From NCBI GenBank assembly GCA_932521025.1, contig OW051470.1, positions 3,706,501 through 3,770,500 of the forward strand: a stretch of 64,000 bases of DNA, given 5' to 3'. Positions 21,254 through 30,080 of this stretch are shown piece after piece (within the stretch, counting starts at the first letter, position 1; every line of letters begins with the position of its first letter). A program made the translations under genes and the position numbers. The stretch is from Oscheius onirici (lineage: Eukaryota; Nematoda; Chromadorea; Rhabditida; Rhabditidae). Below the pieces are notes generated by a model. It ran no database searches, had not been told where the DNA came from, and saw nothing but the letters and a program-made list of their open reading frames with translations.

Positions 21254-22937
21254 TTAAAACAAGTTGGTTGGTGGGAGACTGTCAACGAGAGGTACAATGA
21301 TTTGAACAAAGTTGACAGGCAAAAGACCTTTTTTTCCATTCAGCATTCCTTCGTACCAGTTGTCGTCAACCTAAAAGTTTTCAAGGAAAAAAATATCGAA
21401 AGTACCTTTTTCAACAATCTAATAAGGTCGCCACGTTTGAACTGCAGATCTTCGGAATTGCCAGAAACAAAATCAAACAAGGCTCGACACGATGGCTCCG
21501 GAGCTAGTACAATATCTTCCAAGAGCGAATAATCAGGGAGTTGGTTTAGTTTGTCCGAAGGCTCCGGTAGAACAGTTTGTTCAATCGGAAGGTCGATTAG
21601 ACTCTTAGTGGTGAGCATGTTGAACTGAAAAAGAGTGCTTAGAGAGAGAGCAGATACAAAACAACCTGTGACGTGGAGCTGTTCACCGAACTGGGAGCGT
21701 TTTGAAAGAAACTGGAGGGTGCAAACATGAATGGGTTGGAAGAAAGACTCTTTTGAACAGTAATTGGATTCTGATTATAAGATTAGGAAGTAAAGTAGAC
21801 AAGAGACCTCAGGGGCTATTTCAATTAGATTATCCTCTTTTGAGCTAGTTTTCCGTATGCTTCTTACATCGAACATCGAGACCACTGGACGACTGGATAC
21901 AGCCTGGGAATTTTTAGCGAAATTTGCAGACTGCAATGCCGATACACTTCGGGCTGTTCTGCAAGCAAGAACTCTGGCGGGGTTATGTTCAATCCGCGGA
22001 CGAGAGCTCATCTTTTCGATTCTAAAGGCAGAAAAGTTGAAGTGAGTGGATACGAAGATACCGGCTGCTCAATTTGGCATGTAATTCTTTTAAGATGGAG
22101 GCGGTTTTTCGGTGGAACTCCATCTGAGCATCGACGAGAGCGAAAAGTTGAGATACTTGTTCCACGTCATTCGAGAGCACGTTGTGCATGGCTGATTCAG
22201 TCTCCTTTTTAGATTCTTCTAGCCTCTCCTCGATTTTCAGAATGGTCTCGTCTCCCCGATGTGTCTTCTTCAAGAAATCATATTCCCGTCGTTTGCTCTT
22301 CACTTTGGCTCGCTGTTGCTGAAAACAAAGATTTAAAAAACTTAATGCGAATAATCTTACATTGATATTCTTGATTTCGTTTTTCTGCAAATGAAGAAGA
22401 GGGTCGATCACATTTTGCTTCACCGTATCTTCCAACTGATACTTAAAATCCGCCATAAGACGGTAGGTATCGGCGACATCAAGAAGAGCCTAAACTGCAA
22501 CTAGAAAAAAGTGTAATTACATACCTGTCCAAGTTCATTATTGCTTCCAAGTTTGATGCCATAATTGTTTAATGTAGAGGCTAAAACACCTTCCGTCTGT
22601 GAATAGAGGCATTTTTTCGGGGTACAGCTGACTCGTGACAAGGAGCCTACTGACGCCTTCTTAGCTCGAGTTGCTGAAATACTTCAACTTTTTCGGAAAA
22701 GTTGACGAAAATTACAGGGATTTGGCTGAAGATGTTCGTTGACGCCAGTCACAAAGGATGTGATAAGACCGTTAGTCGTGTCGATGTCTCTCTCCATTTT
22801 TGAGTAAACTTCATCCAGAGCTGTTGGCTGTGTATTGCCGACAGTTTCTGATAATATCTAAAAGGCTTTGACACGAGTTTTATGGAGCTAACCTGATTGA
22901 TTTTAAAAATTTGTTTCTTTATACCCGTCAAGGACAT
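21254..22937 (-). CDS. unc-57: Endophilin A (N-BAR plus SH3)
   Basis: Membrane-bending adaptor of synaptic vesicle endocytosis that recruits synaptojanin and dynamin through its SH3 domain. Start ATG 22937 gives MSLTGIKKQIFKINQ, matching the amphipathic N-terminal helix of endophilins (MSVAGLKKQ...). The BAR domain spans several exons: a LQPNPATRAKK equivalent (about 22720), YQLEDTVKQNVIDPLLHLQK (about 22400), REYDFLKKTHRG, and MHNVLSNDVEQVSQLFALVD (about 22180). A variable serine-rich linker follows. The C-terminal SH3 reads CRALFDFVSGNSEDLQFKRG then DDNWYEGMLNGKKGLLPVNF, with all ligand-pocket residues present. It ends at TAA 21254. Domain order and length (about 340-370 residues) are normal for the family. 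Confidence 0.92.
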
Positions 22938-23347
22938 CTTGTGATTAAAGAGATACGAGTATGGCTGAAAATTTTGTCAAGTGGGAGGAAAATAATGCAT
23001 AAGAGAAAAAGAAGCAAAAATCAGTGCATTTTTGAATATTCATTTCTAACCGCGCTGCCTGTGCGCGGGAAAACAGTTCGAAAGGTGACACTAACTTGTA
23101 AGTCCACGGTGTTTCAAAACTAGAAACGGCATGTACACTTTTTTTCGCGCCAGTTTTGGAGCGAAAGCGGCGGGAATTTGAATTATAAAATCCATTTCTT
23201 CAGTTTCTTTAATTTTCTCCTCAAAGTTTCAATTTATCGTTCCTTCTCCCCAATTTGTTACTCACATAAGCACATAAAGAAGTTTATTTATGCGTCACAT
23301 AACAAAATAATAGCAAAATACTGATTCAAAACAACAATATCAACTTA

Positions 23348-24030
23348 TCATTCGTGAAATAGAAAGTTTTGGAAACAAATTTCATCTGCGATCAGTTGAA
23401 GTCGTTGAACAAGGTCCCGAATGGAGCAAAATCGTCGTTCTAGTTGGTTGAAGTAGGCATGGAGTGCTTCGATCGGTTGTGCGGACATTAGTCCCCAAGT
23501 TTTGTATTTTGCCACAAATTCCGGCACATGATCAACGAGCATGTGGAGCTTGGGTGTCATAGCGAAGTTTTTATTGGCGTTCTGAAGCTCGGTGAGCAAT
23601 TCAGCCAAAGACACGTTGAGATCAACCTCTTCCGTTTCCGTAAGGAAAGAACTTTTAGCAAAGCCCTGAACGTTTGCCAAAGCGTTCATAAATTTTACGT
23701 AGGACTCTGTTTCAGGATTAGAGGGGAATATATCCCAGAGGTTTTTGGCGTTTTCATGGGAAATAAGCTTTCTCACGTGATTTCCTGTGAATTTCTGGTA
23801 GAACGCCCTTTTATCTGCGCCACATTTAGAGAATAAAGCCTCGAGCTCTTTCATTTTCGGACCCGCATCGCCTAGGACCACTGTGATCTCATTTATTCGC
23901 TTTTCCAGCCTCTCAACCTGTTTCAGAAGCTTTTACGTCTAATTCCAGGTTTTTAATCTGGTCATGGCAAATTTTCAGACGACCGTTGAGAGAAATACGC
24001 GAACACTCATTACAATTGAACGGTGTAGTG
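23348..24030 (-). pseudogene. Probable transposon-derived gene with a frame break
   Basis: A 177-codon open segment (23881-23348) reads LEALFSKCGADKRAFYQKFT and ends with KLHMLVDHVPEFVAKYKTWG then QPIEALHAYFNQLERRF. Such KLH-(9-12)-G-x3-E/Q-x3-LH segments recur in invertebrate transposon proteins of uncertain class. Upstream the same protein seems to continue in another frame (CNECSRISLNGRLKICHDQI with a CxxC, about 24020-23930). A coiled-coil joint at about 23920 is shifted by one base with no credible intron. I infer a decayed mobile-element gene. An alternative is a live gene with an unseen splice. Confidence 0.45.
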
Positions 24031-24149
24031 TCGTATCGCTATGAAAAATAGTGACTAGTCACTACTTTTCACCGTGGTGTCTTTTTCTATATTTTCGTTT
24101 TGTATCTTCAGTCAACTTGTTTTATTTCGCAAGCATTACATTTCAGACG

Positions 24150-24954
24150 ATGAGCGATTCAAGTGGCGGTCAGCTCGAAATGTTGTCAGAAAGCTCCGAC
24201 TATGAATTCCTTCACAACAATCCAGTCAGGCCTTACAGGTATTTGGCTAATTGGCTGCGTGCTTAGTCAGTTTTAGGCGACAAAGTCCGGCAACGCCGAG
24301 AAGTGGACCACGCGATTTAGAAGGAGACAGCCCTGGTTACTCATCAGGCCCTGAAGAAACGCGCGGTTTTCTTTCCATGTCATATGCCCACCACGAATCG
24401 GTTGCAAGTCTTCAAAATGACACCGACATTTCTCATAACACGTAAGCATTTGCTTGCATCTATAATCGCCTGCTTTTAGGTTAACCCCGATTCGTAAACC
24501 GCGAGCTCCTGCAATTCGCCTTCGCATAGTATCGGAAAGTAAGAAAAAGACTGTTCGCCGATTGAAAAAGTTTCCTAGTCGAGGTGAGATCGCTCTTAGG
24601 GAGATTCGGGAAAACCAGAAAACCACTGGTATCCTAGTAAGACAAGTAAGTTGCTAGTTCCTCTTCCAAACAAGTTCTTTGTTTAGTTACCGTTCCAAAG
24701 ACTTGTCAGAGAAGTTGCCGCCGAGACGCGCTGCCACTATGGAGCAGTAAAAAGGCCATATCGTTTTACTGCTGAAGCACTGGGTGCCCTACAGGAGGTG
24801 AGATTTTTCCCTTACACTTTATTTGTAAATTCAGGCTGCTGAAGCAATGCTCGTCACTATGTTCGAGGACGCGAACCTATGTGCAAATCATGCAAGAAGA
24901 ATCACGATCATGCCGAGAGACATTCATCTTGTTCGTCGTCTCCAGCGCTGGTGA
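24150..24954 (+). CDS. Divergent histone H3, candidate centromeric H3 (CENP-A)
   Basis: CENP-A replaces H3 in centromeric nucleosomes and seeds the kinetochore. Five exons joined across short introns give about 216 residues. An acidic/serine-rich tail (24150-24440) lacks the H3 tail sequence. Then come RKPRAP-like basic segments and the histone fold: [18 protein letters not shown] (alpha-N/alpha-1), [20 protein letters not shown] (alpha-2) and [18 protein letters not shown] (alpha-3), ending RLQRW. Loop 1 is about seven residues longer than in H3 (between VREV and LQEA), a CENP-A trait, and the tail is long and unrelated to H3. Canonical H3 genes lack introns; this one has introns inside the fold. 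The start ATG 24150 follows TTTCAG, compatible with a trans-splice site. The H3-fold call is firm; the centromeric role is inferred. Confidence 0.8.
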
Positions 24955-25094
24955 CGGCCCAAATCATTTTCGTCCTCTACAACTACCAGTTTCCATTTTA
25001 ACAGCGGCTGTAAATTTATTCAAGTAATACATCTACCTATTTTTTCACTTCTTTGAAGGACATCTGAATACAATATGCAAAAGATTTAAACGGG

Positions 25095-25100
25095 TTTATT
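25095..25100 (-). terminator. AATAAA poly(A) signal of the small minus-strand gene
   Basis: AATAAA on the minus strand 16 nt beyond the stop at 25116. It supports the minus-strand reading of this locus over an overlapping plus-strand frame. Confidence 0.6.
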
Positions 25101-25115
25101 TTCCAAAGATTCGTC

Positions 25116-25556
25116 TCAAACAGACAAGTCGACCTCGATGATCCGCCATCCGTTTTCAGTCTGAACTTTCCATTATCCCAAATTTTGACTATGCACCTGT
25201 GATAATGTGGAGTTCATGTTGCTGTGAAGCGCTCCAAATCCTTGTTGTTGCTCTCGTAAAATTTCGTCTTTAGGGCCACGTTGACAGTGTTTTTGTCGAT
25301 TTGAGTAGACGAGATAAGTTCTTTTTTTTACTGATGCGAACATTTTACGCAGCTGTGTGAGCATATTGAGAATATCTGACAAGTTTTCTATAATCGAGTT
25401 GCAGTCTATTACCGTCGTTAAATGGACGATCCTGTACAGTTATCTTCGGACTCTTGATGAAAATCTGAGGCTTGACCATTTCAAAGTTATATTTTATACC
25501 TTATCGACTATGCTGTTGATGCTTCCGCTATTGAAACCCTTCTCGAAGCTATCCAT
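25116..25556 (-). CDS. Small conserved-looking protein of unknown function (~113 aa)
   Basis: I do not recognise the family. Four exons are read from ATG 25556: MDSFEKGFNSGSINSIVDK, then IFIKSPKITVQDRPFNDGNR with LDYRKLVRYSQYAHTA, then RQKHCQRGPKDEILREQQQG with NMNSTLSQ, then TENGWRIIEVDLSV and stop. The three introns are 28-37 nt with clean GT...AG ends (GTATAAAAT, GTAAAATG, GTGCATAG). A poly(A) signal follows directly. The product is hydrophilic, with no membrane segment or known motif. It is tail-to-tail with the cenH3 candidate, about 160 bp away. A plus-strand frame over its first exon (25501-25680) is the main rival. Confidence 0.5.
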
Positions 25557-27152
25557 AAGGTTTGCGACGCGACTCTCCTATGGAAAAGTCAGAGTAATAG
25601 TGAAGACGAATGGAAGAAGAGACACAACTTCATTATGCCGGCCAAGAGAAGAATGAAGGGACCCAGCGACAGGAAATCATAGTTTTTATTGAGTCTGCCT
25701 TCTTCCGATCAACTTTTCATCGATTGAGTCAACTGAAGTAGCAGATTTACTACAGTAAAAACCAGTTGGATAAAACAAACGTCATTATTCGCTTCGGTGA
25801 GTTGCAATCCTAGTGATCATTCACAAACAATCCAGTTCCATCCTGTATCACTACCTCCGCTTTCCCAGCACTGGCTCCAATTGGAAGCTTAATTCTTTCC
25901 CTCCGCTGGCAGACAAGTTTCAAATTTCAGGCCAAAAGTTCTTCTTTTCTGACGCCACTTTTAATTATTTTCTGCGGTCGGGCGAGGGTGGCTGATCGCA
26001 GTTTGATGGTCAACTCTGCTCCTCTAATTCCGTTGCTAGACATTTCGGTTCAGCGAGCCTATTCAGAGTCCCTCAGAAGCTCCTCCTTATTGTGCTCTTC
26101 TTCTTCCCATAAATATGTTCTGCTCGGCCGCCAACGCGCATTGATTTTATGCCCCGAAATGCCAGTTTTTATGTGTGTGAGTGAGGCGCCACATGTTCTT
26201 GATGAACTTAGGAGGTCGGTCACTAAGACTAAAAATTCGTCATAACTGCATGTCATTAATGTCAATACTTATTTGCATAGATTCCCCCGAGAAGTAGTGT
26301 ATAGTTGTTTGTCTTTTCTCCACATTATCTAATTGGTTTTCCTTTGACTAATTTCCTCTAATCCGCGCTCATTCGTCCAAGTCTTGCTCCCCTCTTGGTC
26401 TCCAATTGGTTTCCGTCCGTGTGTTACGACAGCCGAATTGCTTCTAATTCGGCTCCGAAGAACTCTATCTTCTCTCCTCCAGGGCCACTTCGCTTCGCTG
26501 TTTACTCGTTCTAATTGGCTCAAGAGACTCCTCTAGCAAAAACAACGAGGTCCTTCATTCTTTACAATGTCTTCCTCATTCTAGAGCTCGTTTTGAATAC
26601 CCAAATCACGGCAATCAGCCATTAGATTGCCTTACCCGACCAAACCAAATCTTGTCCAGCTGACTTCTCCTGAACTGAGTCTCAATACTTTCCTGGGCCA
26701 CATTACACACGGTGTAGAGTGCAGAGCAGTGGTTGCGACTCAATCGACCCGGCTCCTTCTCTTAGTCTCGGTGACAGCTGTCTGTTCATGCAAAACGGCC
26801 TCATCAATTCATCCGGGCCATTTTTTGACGTTTGTGAGTTCGGCTGCCGGTCCACCCTTTTTCAGCGATAAATTGGTTTCCTCCTTTGGGCGTCTTCTCT
26901 TCTTTATCCGACTCTCACGATTCTTTCTCTCAGACGTTTTTGCAATTGCCGGAAGGCAAACGAACTTACTTCGTGGGAGGTCTCGTTTTATAAGCCTCAT
27001 AGGATTTTTCCTTAGTTCTTTGTCATCAGATTGCTGAATTTCAAATGAGACCCATTCGAAATGCACACAAACTTCTTTCGATTTGGCAGAATATCTCTAC
27101 TCTTTTCTTACAGACTAGTTCAGATTGATGAAAACGAGGAAAAACTGGTCTG
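25557..27152. other. gene-poor region upstream of the arrestin gene
   Basis: About 1.6 kb with scattered open frames but no recognisable domains. The sequence has repeated ctaattgg motifs near 26330-26520. It probably contains the arrestin promoter at its right end. Confidence 0.3.
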
Positions 27153-30043
27153 ATGGGCAAATTGACCAAGTTTGAGATCGAGCTGAGCAACCCGGAACAA
27201 GCCTACTTTGCGGGACAGGAAATATCGGGCAAGGTTGGTCGTTTCCTTCGGATACAAGCGGGTCTTCTCAGGTAATCATCGAGACATTGGAACCGAAAAA
27301 GGTCAATGAAATACTTCTAGAGCTCAAAGGGAGGGCAAAGACTTATTGGACGAAACATTCTGGTATTCAAATGACTGTAAAACTAACCCAACTTTCTTTA
27401 GGAAAATCGAGAAAACACTACACAAGCTCTGAATCGTACTTTTTGGAACAGTTCAATACTTCCTATACTCACAAATTCACTGTCACGAACGAGGGGAAAG
27501 ATAAGGAACGGGTCCTGCCTGTTGGTCTTCACGAAGTGCCCTTTTCCTACACACTTCCAAAATCTCTGCCTACTTCCTTCGAAGGAGAATACGGCTACAT
27601 TCGATACACCTGTAAGGCCACTTGTGAAAGACCGTGGGATTTTGACATTGTCTCAAGAAAGGCCTTCACCGTTATAGGCATCGAGGATATCAATGCCGAG
27701 AATAAGGTCAGTTCTGATTTTTTTTCTAGAGAGTTGTTCTTTAGTTGGGAGAGCCGGTCTCATCGTCTGAATCGACTCATACAGTCGCTTTCTGTTGTCG
27801 ATCTTCCGGCAGTGTAACTGGAGAGGTCAATCTCCCCAAATCGGGGTATACTCCGGGCGAGCCGATCTGTGTACAATACAGGTTTGTCTTGATTCAGAAC
27901 TCCAACTATTGTTCATAGGATATCAAACACATCGTCTCGGACGAAACAAGTAGCACTAAAGTTGGTACAGAACACCACATACAAGTGAGTCTACTACAAT
28001 CTCTACTAAATCAAAGTGTTCAGAGCGAAAACATTTGCGGGTCATGAGCACGTCAAGTCAGTTCAACGGGTAGTTGTCAAGAAGGAGAAAGGCGAGGTAG
28101 GTTGTGGTTTATTGGAGGATTAGAATGCTCTCTGCGATGGCACGAGTGACCTGGTAGGGGTCGCAGTTGGAAGCGGGTCGTCTGTCCTCGAGATATCCTT
28201 TTCCCTCTTGAGCGACCTGTCTTGGGATTCTGATGGAAGAGCCACGATTGGCGATGCCCCAGCTGAACTGATCGGCCGAACTCGTCTCATGACGGCCAGT
28301 CAGACGACGCAGATTGTCCTTTCCGCCATTGGGATCGTAGACAGTCATCGAGGCGAGATGCGTCCTTTCCAACTTTGGCATGGCTGCTTTGATGACTTCG
28401 AGTCCTCCATCACGACGCATAGCCTCAGTGGAGAAGTTGGTGTGACAGCCAGCTCCGTTCCATTCACCCATCGTCACTTTGGGCTTCGGGTCGAAGGAGA
28501 CACAGACTCCGAACTGCTCAGCCACACGCCACAGAAGGTATCTGGCCATCCAGAGCTCGTCGCCCATTTGAATGCCTTCACAGCAGCCGATCTGGAACTC
28601 CCACTGGCCGGGAGTCACTTCCGCATTTGTTCCGAAGATCTTGAGACCAGCATGAAGACAGGCTCTGTAGTGTGTCTCGACCACTTCTCGTCCGAAAATT
28701 CGATCAGCTCCGACAGCACAATAGTAGGGTCCTTGAGGAGACGGATAGCCGTGTTTAGGCCAGCCGAGAGGATAGCCATCCTTGTCCAGCAGCAGATATT
28801 CCTGTTCCATTCCGAACCATGGCTTGTGAGCTGCAATCTTCTTCATCACGTCCTCACAGACAGCCCGATGGTTGTTCTTCGTCGGCTTCAGCTCGGCATC
28901 CAGAGTCTCACACAAAACCAGACGGTTGTTGCCGCCAAGCAGAGGATCCGGATAGACGGCCACCGCACGAAGGAACACGTCCGACTCGCGTCCTGTACTC
29001 TGTCCCGTCGACGAGCCATCGTAGTTCCACAGAGGATATTCGCTCAGCTGCTTTGGAACTCGATCCATGGTCCGCGTCTTCGTCCTCACATTCTCTCCAG
29101 TTCCATCGATCCAGATGTAGGTCGCTTGGATCTTCGTCGGATGCGGCTTCAGACCGAGAAATTGGTCGATCACGGCATGTCCCAGCGGCTGACGGTCCAT
29201 GTAGGCCATCCTCCTCCAGTTGCTCCTGTTAGTACAAGTGATTCTAGTCGAGTTTTCTCAAGTTATATTACTTTTGAATTTTTTTTAAACAATAGTTTCC
29301 TCAAAAGTTTTCGAATTCGTCTAATTGCAGGTGGCGGGTAACTCAAACTCGAAAGACACATGGGAATCGGACTCTCTTCTGATCCCTTCCGTTCCGCCAA
29401 GATTAGGCAAATGTAAAATAATCTCTGTCAACTATTCCGTAGCCCTTGAGGTGGGTCTTTAGAGAGAAAATGTTTACTGTCTTTTTTTAGGTGGACACAC
29501 TGAATGTGGAAGTTCCAATAGTCATCGGGTCAATACCACAGCTATCGGATCTATTGGTTCACTCGAAAGTTAGTTTATGAGTCTTTTGTGAACAATTCAA
29601 ATTTTAAGAAATCAGAGATTCGCGGAAGCAGCAACGGGCATGTGGAGGTCTCTATGAAGAGCAGTCTCAAGGACTCTCCCCCAAAACGAGACTCTCCGAC
29701 TGTCGATGTACAGGTATTTTGGTAATACTCGAGCAGTAATCTCCTGAACAGGTCACAATAACCGATGAGTGTGGTCAACTGATCTGTGACGAGGAACTGA
29801 GTACCGAAATGGAGAGTCTTCTCTCGGCTCGGAAACGAGTCCGGATGCCCTCGTCAATTCTCTCGGAACTTTATCCGACAATGCCCAGTCCGTACTACAG
29901 GTTTTTTTATTCTTTTTTTGTTGTTATCATTGTCACTTTATAGAGAGTCTTCAAATGGAGCAGTGGACATTTCTGACGAGAAGGAGAGCGCTCAGTACGG
30001 AGACAAAATGTTTGCTCCAAAATATCCGTTTTACACAGATTAA
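27153..30043 (+). CDS. Alpha-arrestin (arrestin domain-containing protein)
   Basis: Alpha-arrestins act as adaptors between membrane cargo and ubiquitin ligases in endocytic sorting. The start ATG 27153 gives MGKLTKFEIELSNPEQAYFA with GQEISGKV, the first strands of the arrestin N domain. Then come KVNEILLELKGRAKTYW, LPVGLHEVPFSYTLPKSLPT and GYIRYTCKATCERPWDFD, classic ARRDC signatures. The C domain begins SGSVTGEVNLPKSGYTPGEP (about 27810) and continues VQYRISNTSSRTKQ and AKTFAGHEHVK. It then jumps over intron 28097-29330 to KCKIISVNYSVALEV and VEVPIVIGSIPQL. A low-complexity tail ends PKYPFYTD at 30043. No PPxY motif is visible in the tail, so direct Nedd4-type WW binding is not obvious. The 1,234-nt intron houses the antisense glutamine synthetase gene. 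Confidence 0.9.
28108..28113 (-). terminator. AATAAA overlapping the glutamine synthetase stop codon
   Basis: The minus strand reads CCAATAAACC. The TAA stop of glutamine synthetase (28111-28109) lies inside the AATAAA hexamer. Cleavage 10-20 nt further on would fall at the 5' end of the arrestin intron or in the exon before it. Confidence 0.65.
28109..29209 (-). CDS. Glutamine synthetase, eukaryotic type II, intronless and nested in an arrestin intron
   Basis: Forms glutamine from glutamate, ammonia and ATP in the cytosol as a decamer. A single 366-codon exon runs from ATG 29209 to TAA 28109, full length for GSII. The N-terminal beta-grasp motif is LSEYPLWNYDGSSTGQ. Metal and glutamate ligands are in PWFGMEQEYLL, AEVTPGQWEFQIG, EWNGAGCHTNFS and the ATP-loop region. 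The C-terminal IANRGSSIRIPRQV and YLEDRRPASNCDPY are intact, so it should be active. It lies entirely inside intron 28097-29330 of the alpha-arrestin gene, on the opposite strand. Its promoter must lie in the 121 bp of intron left, or in the next arrestin exon. Lack of introns among multi-exon neighbours suggests a retrocopy or single-exon ancestor. A TTGTACTAACAG stretch before the start resembles a (trans-)splice acceptor. Confidence 0.95.
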   Translation of the reverse strand: MAYMDRQPLGHAVIDQFLGLKPHPTKIQATYIWIDGTGENVRTKTRTMDRVPKQLSEYPLWNYDGSSTGQSTGRESDVFLRAVAVYPDPLLGGNNRLVLCETLDAELKPTKNNHRAVCEDVMKKIAAHKPWFGMEQEYLLLDKDGYPLGWPKHGYPSPQGPYYCAVGADRIFGREVVETHYRACLHAGLKIFGTNAEVTPGQWEFQIGCCEGIQMGDELWMARYLLWRVAEQFGVCVSFDPKPKVTMGEWNGAGCHTNFSTEAMRRDGGLEVIKAAMPKLERTHLASMTVYDPNGGKDNLRRLTGRHETSSADQFSWGIANRGSSIRIPRQVAQEGKGYLEDRRPASNCDPYQVTRAIAESILILQ

Positions 30044-30058
30044 ATTTATGTGCCTGAG

Positions 30059-30064
30059 AATAAA
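30059..30064 (+). terminator. AATAAA poly(A) signal of the arrestin gene
   Basis: Lies 16 nt after the arrestin stop (30043) and 17 nt before the ERMP1 stop codon on the other strand. The two genes are therefore tail-to-tail with almost no spacer and probably overlapping 3' UTRs. Confidence 0.65.
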
Positions 30065-30080
30065 TATACAAATGGCCCCT

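Noticed and set aside
25501-25680. Plus-strand frame with IDYAVDASAIETLLEAIHKV... ending KGPSDRKS
   Set aside because: It reads well, but has no matching upstream exon, and the opposite strand has three consistent introns plus a poly(A) signal. Kept only as the rival reading.
26627-27037. 136-codon plus-strand frame upstream of the arrestin gene
   Set aside because: Unordered composition and no domain; the opposite strand is equally open.
28208-29341. A 377-codon plus-strand open frame
   Set aside because: It is the antisense shadow of the glutamine synthetase exon, whose protein is unmistakable; the plus-strand product has no family features.
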